Below are positions 7,145-12,964 of a stretch of 12,964 nt of DNA, one piece after another. The DNA comes from JBCBST01 sp039819115. GTDB taxonomy: Bacteria > Bacteroidota > Rhodothermia > Balneolales > Balneolaceae. A program made the translations under genes and the position numbers. The notes beneath the pieces were generated by a model. The model made no database searches, had not been told where the DNA came from, and saw only the letters and a program-made list of their open reading frames with translations. Each line of letters starts with the position of its first letter. Position 1 is the stretch's first letter. The DNA is taken from assembly GCA_039819115.1 (NCBI GenBank), contig JBCBST010000096.1:1-12964 (forward strand), read 5' to 3'.

Positions 7145-7396
7145 TTATGACGCGGTGTTTGACGTTGATTCATCTACCCGGTTGTGTTTCATAATCGCAA
7201 ATATTACCACTACATAGCCCGCCATGATGACAATGGGTGACACATATAAAGAAATGATCCCGTCAACTTCGTTTTCGAGGTACATAGCGGTAAACCCTCC
7301 AACAATTAGGGTAATTGCAATACCAATCAGCCTGTAGTTAAATGCGGAGAAGAACATGGGAGTAGTATTGTCTGCGTTTCGTACTTTTTTTGCCAT
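7145..7396 (-). CDS. Small DUF3098-like membrane protein
   Basis: The 83-residue protein starts with a basic segment (MAKKVRN) and a 'FSAFNYRLIGIAI' entry into a first membrane helix (about 21-40). A short loop leads to a second helix at about 49-69, followed by 'IMKHNR'. This layout, two helices with a terminal 'YAIMKK'-like motif, matches the DUF3098 family, found mainly in Bacteroidetes-type bacteria. No function is known. It is the first gene of the DUF3098-DUF92-symporter operon. Its TAA is followed at once, in frame, by the DUF92 start. Confidence 0.8.
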   Translation of the reverse strand: MAKKVRNADNTTPMFFSAFNYRLIGIAITLIVGGFTAMYLENEVDGIISLYVSPIVIMAGYVVVIFAIMKHNRVDESTSNTAS

Positions 7397-7491
7397 TATT
7401 CGTGCTAAATACCTTAGATTTTACTTCGTTGAAACGGACAGCTAAGTTATTTAATTATCCACTAACTCCAAAAGTGCATCGTTAGGAGCAC
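7397..7491. promoter_or_regulatory. Divergent promoter region for the DUF3098 operon and the maf operon
   Basis: The 95-bp gap separates two divergent operons. For the plus strand, TTGAAA (7429-7434) with TTTAAT (7450-7455) is promoter-like, but the 15-nt spacer is short. For the minus strand, TAAAAT (7423-7418) could be a -10, with a weak TTAGCT (7445-7440) upstream. AGGAG (7484-7488) is a good ribosome-binding core for maf, though only 3 nt from its ATG. Confidence 0.33.
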
Positions 7492-8106
7492 ATGTCAAAA
7501 ATCGTACTCGCTTCACAAAGCCCCCGTCGCAAACAACTGCTTTCACAGCTAGGGTTACCTTTTCAGGTTGTACCAAGCCTGGTTAATGAGGAAGCGGATA
7601 TCGTAGCTCCGGTTGCCCTGGTTGAAGAATTAGCCGAGCGCAAAGCCAGAGAAGTAAGTACACGATTTCCAAATGACCTGGTTATCGGTGCAGATACGAT
7701 CGTGGCTTTTGGAAGTGAAATTCTTGGCAAACCCGAATCATTTAACCACGCTGTGGAACTACTGAACAAGTTAAGTGGCAACTGGCATGAGGTCTACACC
7801 GGTGTGGCATTACGGATTCAACAGAATGAAGAGCACCAGGTTCAGTCCCGGGTATTTCACCAGGTAACACGGGTTAAATTCTCTGAACTTAGTCCGGCGG
7901 AAATCGATCATTATGTGCGCTCAGGTAGCCCGATGGATAAAGCGGGAGCCTATGGAATCCAGGACGATTGGGGAGCCGTATTTGTGGAACGCATCGAGGG
8001 AGATTATTACAATGTAGTCGGGTTCCCTCTCCATCGGTTTTATCAGGAACTGAAAACCTTTGCCCCGCACTATCTCGAACTGAAAAAGATGGAACTCGAT
8101 GTATAG
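7492..8106 (+). CDS. maf: Maf nucleoside-triphosphate pyrophosphatase (probable dTTP/UTP type)
   Basis: The 204-residue cytoplasmic enzyme should hydrolyse nucleoside triphosphates, including modified ones, to monophosphate and pyrophosphate. Maf signatures are complete: 'LASQSPRRKQLL' (6-17), 'IGADTIV' (65-71) with metal-linked D68, 'YTGVAL' (102-107), 'SGSPMDKAGAYGIQ' (144-157) and 'NVVGFPL' (174-180). Residues R13, K51 and Q157 correspond to those linked with dTTP/UTP preference in the YhdE subgroup, so that specificity is likely by family knowledge. The length is typical. AGGAG just upstream supports the start. The gene leads an operon: its last 8 nt overlap the next gene. Confidence 0.95.
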   Translation: MSKIVLASQSPRRKQLLSQLGLPFQVVPSLVNEEADIVAPVALVEELAERKAREVSTRFPNDLVIGADTIVAFGSEILGKPESFNHAVELLNKLSGNWHEVYTGVALRIQQNEEHQVQSRVFHQVTRVKFSELSPAEIDHYVRSGSPMDKAGAYGIQDDWGAVFVERIEGDYYNVVGFPLHRFYQELKTFAPHYLELKKMELDV

Positions 8107-9964
8107 CCGATTCCTTTTTATACTCCTTCTATGTGTAATGGCCGGGATTGAACTCCGGGCTCAGGTTTCGAGTATGTACCAGATTGCTGCGCGCCGGGTA
8201 CAGTTACAGCAATATGAGGAAGCCAAAGCGATCCTCCAGAATTTGGTGGAACAGGAACCATCAGAACTCATCTATGTGGATCTGTTAATCGACTGTCATA
8301 TTCAGCTTAAAGAGTATACCGAAGCGAAAGAACTGGCAGAACAGCAAATCCGCAACCAACAAAATATTCCCTTAATTACGATACGATTAGCTGAATTGTA
8401 TCATTATCAACAGGACACCACTGCTGCTTTCCGGCTTTGGGAAGAAAATCTGGAAATGTATCCGGATCAACTGCAGGTGTACATTAATACAGCTCGTCAA
8501 ATGCTGGAAGTCCGGGCTTACCTGAAAGCGGTGGATGTGTACAAACTTGCGCGGGTACGGTTCAATAACAACCAACTCTTCTTTTCAGATGTAGCTAATG
8601 CCTACATGCAAAGCGGAGAGTATGAACTGGGATTAAGGGAATGGATAAAACTCATTCAGATCAATCCCCGGCAATTGTCCTTGATCCAGCGCAATTTATT
8701 GCGGTATAACGACCCATTGCTAAATGATATAACGATCGTAGAAGTTGATGAAATACTTGATACGTTAGCCATACAGAATAAAGCGTATCGTGCGCTGTAC
8801 CAACTTCAAATATGGCTGCTTCAGGAGAATAAGCTCTATAGACGGGCGCTGGTAACCGCTAGAGCATACGAAAGAAAAACGCAGGATTATACCTTTTCTC
8901 TTTTTAACCTGGGTCGACAGCTTGTTGACAATAATGAATTTGAGTTATCCATACAGGCTTTCAATTGGTACAAAGAAGAGGCTATAGGTGAAATCCGATG
9001 GCGTGCAATGGAAGAACTGGGGACCGCCTACATGCGCTGGGCGGATTATGTTGATCAGTACGGTTTGAACCGGGTGATGACTGATTCTTTGTATTCTGAA
9101 GCTGCGGAAGAATTCGAGGCTATCGTTACAGAAACCTCGAGGTATAGCCGGATTGCAAACGTCTACCTAAAACAAGCCGAGCTTGCACTTGATCACCAGT
9201 TCAACCAGTCAACACTAACAGAAGTCATTTCTCAATTGAAATCGTTGAGCAACGGAGACAACACAGCGGAAATAGACTATCTGGAAGGGAGACGTTATCT
9301 GACAAACAAAGATTTTGTGCAGGCCAGATTGCTGTTTACCCGAAGTAATAAAAAAGCATCGATCGATGAACTGGCAGAAAAAACCAGGTACTTCTTAGCA
9401 CTTACTGATTTTTACGCTGGCGATTATGAATTTGCCAAGATCCAACTGAAAACACTCGGTCGAAAAAACACCTCGTATTATGCCAATGACGCACTTGAAC
9501 TCCGCTTATGGATTATGGAAGGTACGGCACAGGATTCTACTGGCAGTGCTTTAGGTCCGCTGGCAACGGCTCATTTCAATTATTTTAACGGTAATAAGGG
9601 AGAGGCAAACGAACAGTTTCTTGCTCTGCTTACCGAAGATCCTGCGTATCCGTTCAGGGAAGATGCTTTTCTGTTCCTGGCAAAAGATGGGCAATTGGGT
9701 ATAAATCAAATCAATGCATTTGTAGCACAGGACGATACTTCTTCTCTTGCAACTACCTGGACCGTGCCCAAGATGGAGCGAAGAGAATCTATCATGTGGC
9801 AGCGTATTCTTGCTGTTGAAGAAGCGATAAGGATCGGGGCCGAAGGTTTTGACACAGAAACCTTGGTTCGTTACCTGGAAGACATGATTTTGGACTACCC
9901 ACAAGGATTTTATGCTCCGTATGCCCGAAAACGTTTAAATGAGTTATCGGTAAAACAATCATGA
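8099..9964 (+). CDS. Secreted or periplasmic tetratricopeptide-repeat protein
   Basis: The 621-residue protein begins with a clear signal peptide ('MYSRFLFILLLCVMAGIELRA', probable cleavage before Q22). The rest is almost wholly helical, with TPR-like repeats. The clearest lie between residues 25 and 190: 'AARRVQLQQYEEAKAILQNL', 'CHIQLKEYTEAKELAEQQI', 'AELYHYQQDTTAAFRLWEEN' and 'ANAYMQSGEYELGLREWIKL'. More diverged repeats continue to the C-terminus, including 'FYAGDYEFAKIQLKTLGR' and 'EDMILDYPQGFYAPYARKRL'. TPR arrays bind proteins, so a scaffold or assembly role in the periplasm or at the outer membrane is likely; no enzymatic domain is seen. The start overlaps the end of maf by 8 nt, and the stop shares ATGA with the next gene. 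The pairing with that downstream gene is the best functional clue. Confidence 0.88.
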   Translation: MYSRFLFILLLCVMAGIELRAQVSSMYQIAARRVQLQQYEEAKAILQNLVEQEPSELIYVDLLIDCHIQLKEYTEAKELAEQQIRNQQNIPLITIRLAELYHYQQDTTAAFRLWEENLEMYPDQLQVYINTARQMLEVRAYLKAVDVYKLARVRFNNNQLFFSDVANAYMQSGEYELGLREWIKLIQINPRQLSLIQRNLLRYNDPLLNDITIVEVDEILDTLAIQNKAYRALYQLQIWLLQENKLYRRALVTARAYERKTQDYTFSLFNLGRQLVDNNEFELSIQAFNWYKEEAIGEIRWRAMEELGTAYMRWADYVDQYGLNRVMTDSLYSEAAEEFEAIVTETSRYSRIANVYLKQAELALDHQFNQSTLTEVISQLKSLSNGDNTAEIDYLEGRRYLTNKDFVQARLLFTRSNKKASIDELAEKTRYFLALTDFYAGDYEFAKIQLKTLGRKNTSYYANDALELRLWIMEGTAQDSTGSALGPLATAHFNYFNGNKGEANEQFLALLTEDPAYPFREDAFLFLAKDGQLGINQINAFVAQDDTSSLATTWTVPKMERRESIMWQRILAVEEAIRIGAEGFDTETLVRYLEDMILDYPQGFYAPYARKRLNELSVKQS

Positions 9965-11229
9965 GACTACAATCTATATTTCTTTTCATCATCTTGTGTA
10001 TTACGCCATTACACATATATACCCAGGATTATGTACTCATACCCATGGACGTTTCACAGACCAACCATCTTAAAGCCTATGGGATTATTTTTAATCAGTT
10101 GAAAGACGGGCACTCAGCTCAATGGCTGCTCAACTACAAGGGCGGAAGTTTTCTGGCTCCAAATCAGAATGACATCATCCGAAAAAGCCGCCTTCGAAAT
10201 GTATACATACAACCCATCTCAAATGGAGAGGCAGCTTCCATTCTGGCTGAAGTCGAACGATCTGGCGTAAATACCTCTGTGGTGAATCTGGTTAAAGCCC
10301 CAAAAGTTGCCGTTTATACACCAGATCAAAAACTGCCATGGGATGATGCAGTAACCCTGGCTTTGACCTACGCCGAAGTGGAGTATGACATGTTATGGGA
10401 CGTTGAAGTATTGGAAGGGAAACTGCAGGAATATGACTGGCTACATCTTCATCACGAAGATTTTACCGGTCAGTATGGAAAGTTCTGGGCTTCGTACCGA
10501 AATATGCCATGGTACATTGCCCAGGTTCGACAAATGGAGGCCATGGCCAAAGAACTGGGATTTAATAAAGTAAGCGAGCAGAAAAAGGAAGTAGCACGTA
10601 CCATAAAAAACTATGTAGGTAATGGTGGTTTCCTTTTTGCCATGTGCTCCGGCACCGATACCTTTGACATCGCACTTGCGGCCGAAGGTATTGATATTGC
10701 TCCCCAACCCTTTGATGGAGACGCCGTTGACCCTGATGTGCAAAGCCAACTCGATTTTACCAAAACCTTTGCCTTTGAGAACTTTGAGATTGAGCTGAAC
10801 CCTTCTCAATATGAACATGCAAATATCGATGTTCCTGTGGCTATAAATCGAGTGGACGAGAGCCTCGATTTCTTTACGCTGTTTGATTTTTCGGCCAAAT
10901 GGGACCCCGTTCCTACCATGCTTACCCAAAATCATGTAAGTAGTGTAAAAGGGTTTTATGGCCAAACGACAGCCTTCCAGGACGATAAAGTAAAATCGTC
11001 GGTCGTAGTTTTGGCCGAATCTCCTGGCAGAAACCAGGTAAAATATCTTCACGGAAATTACGGAAAAGGCACGTTTACCTATTACGCAGGTCATGACCCC
11101 GAAGATTACCAACATCGGGTAAATGATCCACCCACCGACCTGGCTCTCCATCCAACCAGTCCAGGATACCGGCTTATTCTGAATAATATCTTGTTCCCGG
11201 CGGCCAAAAAGAAAAAAAGAAAAACGTGA
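9961..11229 (+). CDS. Secreted conserved protein of the group often annotated 'asparagine synthetase B'; GATase/ThuA-like fold suspected
   Basis: I recognise this 422-residue protein as the conserved Bacteroidetes-type family usually labelled asparagine synthetase B. It begins with a signal peptide (about 1-21), and mature asparagine synthetase B would need an N-terminal catalytic Cys2 and an ATP-pyrophosphatase domain; neither is visible. Conserved-looking blocks are 'LKAYGI' (37-42), 'WLLNYKGGSFL' (55-65), 'PWDDAVTLALTYAEV' (126-140), 'DWLHLHHEDFTGQYGKF' (159-175), 'GGFLFAMCSGTD' (222-233), 'FFTLFDFSAKWDPVPTMLTQ' (304-323), 'YYAGHDPEDYQH' (374-385) and 'HPTSPGYRLILNNILF' (397-412). 'FAMCSG' with C229 resembles a nucleophile elbow, and the late GHDP/GYRLILN blocks recall ThuA-type class I amidotransferase folds. 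This is inference. The tail KKKKRKT is strikingly basic. It overlaps the TPR gene by 4 nt (ATGA), so the pair is co-expressed. Confidence 0.85.
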   Translation: MRLQSIFLFIILCITPLHIYTQDYVLIPMDVSQTNHLKAYGIIFNQLKDGHSAQWLLNYKGGSFLAPNQNDIIRKSRLRNVYIQPISNGEAASILAEVERSGVNTSVVNLVKAPKVAVYTPDQKLPWDDAVTLALTYAEVEYDMLWDVEVLEGKLQEYDWLHLHHEDFTGQYGKFWASYRNMPWYIAQVRQMEAMAKELGFNKVSEQKKEVARTIKNYVGNGGFLFAMCSGTDTFDIALAAEGIDIAPQPFDGDAVDPDVQSQLDFTKTFAFENFEIELNPSQYEHANIDVPVAINRVDESLDFFTLFDFSAKWDPVPTMLTQNHVSSVKGFYGQTTAFQDDKVKSSVVVLAESPGRNQVKYLHGNYGKGTFTYYAGHDPEDYQHRVNDPPTDLALHPTSPGYRLILNNILFPAAKKKKRKT

Positions 11230-11334
11230 GATATAACCCGGTTCAGCGCGAGTTGTTAAGAATCGGGCGATTACCCGTTGTTTCTTTAACGCCAATTCCC
11301 GTTACCCGCCCCTTTAATCTTTTAAAACGCTTGC
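11230..11334. promoter_or_regulatory. Gap before mazG with repeated ACCCG boxes
   Basis: The 105-bp gap contains TTACCCG at 11271-11277 and 11302-11308 (31 bp apart) and a related ATAACCCG at 11233-11240. The first TTACCCG also pairs with CGGG (11264-11267) as a small hairpin with a 6-nt loop. No strong terminator or convincing promoter pair is visible, and there is no Shine-Dalgarno sequence before mazG. The boxes could be operator half-sites or chance. Confidence 0.25.
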
Positions 11335-12102
11335 ATGAAGCCTTCTCAATCCTTTGACGATTTAGTTCAACTCGTAGCCATTCTCCGAAAGGAATGCCCC
11401 TGGGACAGAAAACAAACCCATTATTCCATTAAAGATAATTTGATTGAGGAAGCGTACGAAGCCATTGAGGCTCTGGATGAGGGGAATTTTGAAGAATTCA
11501 ATAAGGAATTGGGAGACCTGCTCCTCCATGTTGTATTTCATGCTAACATCGCATCTGAAACCGAAACATTTACGATCAACGACGTGATCTACACCCTGAT
11601 GGACAAACTCATCCGCCGGCATCCACATGTATTTGGTGAACAGGTTGTACAAGGAGAAGCCGAAGTAGCCGAGAACTGGGAAAACATCAAACTCAAGGAA
11701 GGAAAAAAATCGACATTGGATGGACTTCCAAAGCAGTTACCAGCATTAATCCGGGCGCAGCGTATGCAGGAAAAAGCAGCTAATGTAGGGTTCGACTGGC
11801 CGGAATGGCGACTGGCCTGGGAAAAATTGGAAGAAGAGCTTCAGGAGTTTAAAGAAGCACTCGAACATGAAGACCATAAAGCATCGCAGCAGGAGTTTGG
11901 CGACGTTTTATTCTCGATGGTGAACGTGGCTCGTTACTTCAATTTCACTGCGGAGGATGCCCTGAGACAAACCAACTCAAAGTTTGAGCAACGCTTCCGT
12001 TTTGTAGAGAGCAGCATTAAATCCAGCGGTAAAACCCTGCAGGAAGCTACGCTTGAAGAAATGGATCAGTTTTGGGAACAATCGAAATCGAAACTCCTGT
12101 AA
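11335..12102 (+). CDS. mazG: MazG nucleoside triphosphate pyrophosphohydrolase
   Basis: The 255-residue all-helical cytoplasmic enzyme hydrolyses nucleoside triphosphates to monophosphate and pyrophosphate; in E. coli MazG also lowers ppGpp. Two MazG domains are present in tandem. The N-terminal one has 'CPWDRKQTHYSIKDNLIEEA' (21-40) with metal ligands E38, E39 and E42 and the ExxD pair E58/D61. The C-terminal one has 'WEKLEEELQEFKEAL' (162-176) with E167/E168/E171 and 'EFGDVLFSMVNVAR' (187-200) with E187/D190. In the E. coli enzyme the C-terminal site is the active one, and its ligands are intact here. The length matches E. coli MazG (263). It lies 105 nt behind the secreted pair and in the same direction as maf. 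No mazEF-type toxin genes are nearby. Confidence 0.95.
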   Translation: MKPSQSFDDLVQLVAILRKECPWDRKQTHYSIKDNLIEEAYEAIEALDEGNFEEFNKELGDLLLHVVFHANIASETETFTINDVIYTLMDKLIRRHPHVFGEQVVQGEAEVAENWENIKLKEGKKSTLDGLPKQLPALIRAQRMQEKAANVGFDWPEWRLAWEKLEEELQEFKEALEHEDHKASQQEFGDVLFSMVNVARYFNFTAEDALRQTNSKFEQRFRFVESSIKSSGKTLQEATLEEMDQFWEQSKSKLL

Positions 12103-12111
12103 TAAGGAGTT
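12092..12111. terminator. Hairpin shared by the convergent mazG and DUF2306 gene ends
   Basis: AACTCCT (12092-12098) pairs with AGGAGTT (12105-12111) as a 7-bp stem around a 6-nt loop. It spans the 7-nt gap between convergent genes: the mazG stop TAA (12100-12102) falls in the loop, and the right arm enters the stop of the opposite gene (12112-12110). Neither side has a strong T-run, so efficiency is uncertain, but the position suits a bidirectional terminator. Confidence 0.45.
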
Positions 12112-12640
12112 AACCTATTTCAGCTTCTGGCGATGAGGGTGCCATTTCTGCCCCCGGCTCCCGACTGTAGGTTTCAATCAACGATTTTTTGTACCGTTTG
12201 ATGAAGTATATCCCTACCGCAACGGTGAGCGCTGTAGCAGTAGCTACGAAGGTCCAGAAACCGGCGAACCGGAAAAAGCGGGAAAAAGTCTCGGACCAGA
12301 AAGCCGCATAAAGCCCGACAATAGACCAATTCATAAACTCATAATGAAGTTCTAGCCAGCTATGGGTGGGCTTCTTCAGATATGCAGGAATCAATCCTCC
12401 CAGTAACGTTAGCAGACTAATGAGCGCCATAATATGGAACGCACCAAACGATCCGAATAAACGATAAATCATGAGGGCTGTGATGTTCACAGTTAGCATA
12501 GCGAAAAAATAACCGTATCCTATTCGTACATGAGTGGTTGTTCCTTTTTTCAAAAAAACAGCAAGCGCTCCTAAGATCATTGCCCCCACTGCACTAGCTA
12601 AATGAACCATGCCTAGCGGGTCTAAATGGTATCCGTTCAT
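12110..12640 (-). CDS. DUF2306 family membrane protein
   Basis: With the start at the ATG of 12640-12638 the protein has 176 residues and begins 'MNGYHLDPLGMVHLASAVGA'. The family usually starts this way, with a short leader and then a His at the start of the first helix (H13 here). Four or five membrane helices follow: about 11-29, 43-60, 65-84, 104-120 and 127-145. Between them are the 'KKGTTTHVRIGYGYFFAML' loop and the 'SFGAFHIMALISLLTLLGG' helix typical of DUF2306. The C-terminus after about residue 147 is a basic then acidic cytoplasmic tail. Conserved His residues hint at cofactor binding, but the function is unknown. The frame stays open for 70 more codons upstream, but that extension is not family-like. 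Confidence 0.77.
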   Translation of the reverse strand: MNGYHLDPLGMVHLASAVGAMILGALAVFLKKGTTTHVRIGYGYFFAMLTVNITALMIYRLFGSFGAFHIMALISLLTLLGGLIPAYLKKPTHSWLELHYEFMNWSIVGLYAAFWSETFSRFFRFAGFWTFVATATALTVAVGIYFIKRYKKSLIETYSREPGAEMAPSSPEAEIG

Positions 12641-12879
12641 CGTAATGAGATTGTTTAATTTGGGTTGAAACGAGCTACGGAAAGCCCTTTTCCATGTTTC
12701 AATTACATTTTTTTTGAAATGACAGGAACCGGAAATAGAACAAATATGGTTATCTTGCGCGAAAGCGTTGAAGAAATAATAATCCGTTCTCACAAACGCT
12801 TCAAGCGCTGCTACTGTTTGAATAGCAATAACATACAGCTTCGAATACATTCATTAACCAACTAAATTGGGAGTAACCC
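12641..12879. promoter_or_regulatory. Divergent leader region between DUF2306 gene and citrate synthase
   Basis: This 239-bp gap carries no credible gene. It includes a 10-bp inverted repeat with one bulged base: AGCGTTGAAG (12764-12773) with CTTCAAGCGCT (12799-12809). Within the right arm is an 11-bp palindrome CGCTTCAAGCG (12797-12807). GGGAG (12869-12873) is a good ribosome-binding site 6 nt before the citrate synthase ATG. No clear -35/-10 pair could be fixed. Confidence 0.4.
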
Positions 12880-12964
12880 ATGTCCGATAACGTGCACACA
12901 GGCTTCGACGAACAACAATATCCGTACATCAATCGCGGTCTTGAAGGCATAGTTGCATTTTCTA
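12880..12964 (+). CDS. Citrate synthase, N-terminal fragment (runs off the window)
   Basis: The ATG at 12880 opens a frame of 28 codons that is still open at the window end. The peptide MSDNVHTGFDEQQYPYINRG is followed by LEGIVAFS. 'INRGLEGIVAFS' fits the N-terminal motif of short bacterial citrate synthases (x-RGLEGVVA-x-T/E), which condense acetyl-CoA and oxaloacetate in the TCA cycle. GGGAG with a 6-nt spacer supports the start. Only a few percent of the protein is visible, so the catalytic His/Asp residues cannot be checked; a 2-methylcitrate synthase paralogue would look the same. Confidence 0.72.
   Translation, partial: MSDNVHTGFDEQQYPYINRGLEGIVAFS

Noticed and set aside
9961..11229. 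Naming the 422-aa gene asnB (asparagine synthetase B)
   Set aside because: The signal peptide and the lack of the glutaminase and ATP-pyrophosphatase motifs contradict that function; the name looks like propagated mis-annotation.
10441..11295. 284-codon minus-strand frame opposite the AsnB-like gene
   Set aside because: It is the antisense shadow of a strongly conserved secreted protein; its translation has no recognisable motif.
11335..12102. A mazEF-type toxin-antitoxin locus around mazG
   Set aside because: Neither neighbour resembles MazE or MazF; mazG here is a house-cleaning enzyme gene.
12641..12850. N-terminal 70-codon extension of the DUF2306 frame
   Set aside because: The extension is Cys/Phe-rich, shows no membrane-family pattern and precedes a start that matches the usual family N-terminus, so the gene is taken to begin at 12640.
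12665..12865. 66-codon plus-strand frame before citrate synthase
   Set aside because: It has no ribosome-binding site, domain or signal, and lies in a divergent promoter region; it looks like chance.
1..12964. Mobile element, CRISPR array, phage or defence island
   Set aside because: No transposase, integrase, terminal repeats, spaced repeats or nuclease motifs were seen, and the gene set is core-like.

Overview
The window looks like chromosomal DNA of a marine or halophilic bacterium of the Balneolota/Rhodothermota/Bacteroidota group. The main evidence is a large secreted protein ending in a type IX secretion (T9SS) type A sorting domain with the 'NYPNPFNP' signature. A DUF3098 membrane protein and a secreted protein of the kind usually labelled 'asparagine synthetase B' in Bacteroidetes genomes point the same way. 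The assignment rests on family resemblance only. Gene density is high. I see no IS element, CRISPR array, tRNA, rRNA or phage gene.

Layout. (1) Positions 1-1219: a small AraC-type DNA-binding protein on the minus strand, with its own terminator, divergent from an acyl-ACP thioesterase. (2) Positions 1221-7396: a minus-strand run. In order of transcription it holds DUF3098, DUF92 and a dicarboxylate/amino-acid symporter, which abut or overlap and form a tight operon. After an 82-nt gap comes the 936-aa T9SS cargo, and after an 80-nt gap with its own promoter-like elements comes an aldo/keto reductase of the DkgB type. (3) Positions 7492-12102: a plus-strand run. maf, a secreted TPR protein and the 'asparagine synthetase B-like' secreted protein overlap by 8 and 4 nt and are surely co-transcribed; mazG follows after 105 nt. 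(4) Positions 12110-12640: a DUF2306 membrane protein on the minus strand, convergent with mazG. (5) From 12880: the first 28 codons of a probable citrate synthase, running off the window.

How the genes may work together. maf and mazG both encode nucleoside-triphosphate pyrophosphatases ('house-cleaning' enzymes) and lie at the two ends of a four-gene run. The two genes between them encode exported proteins of unknown function. That overlapping TPR/GATase-fold-like pair is the most promising undescribed item here. The other notable points are enzymes with altered active-site residues: the reductase has His where the family has its catalytic Tyr, and the thioesterase has Ser where plant homologues have the papain-like Cys. 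There is also a DUF3098/DUF92 pair in the same reading frame, separated by one stop codon. I find no clear evidence of a novel defence or mobile system; most of the window is ordinary core-genome content.
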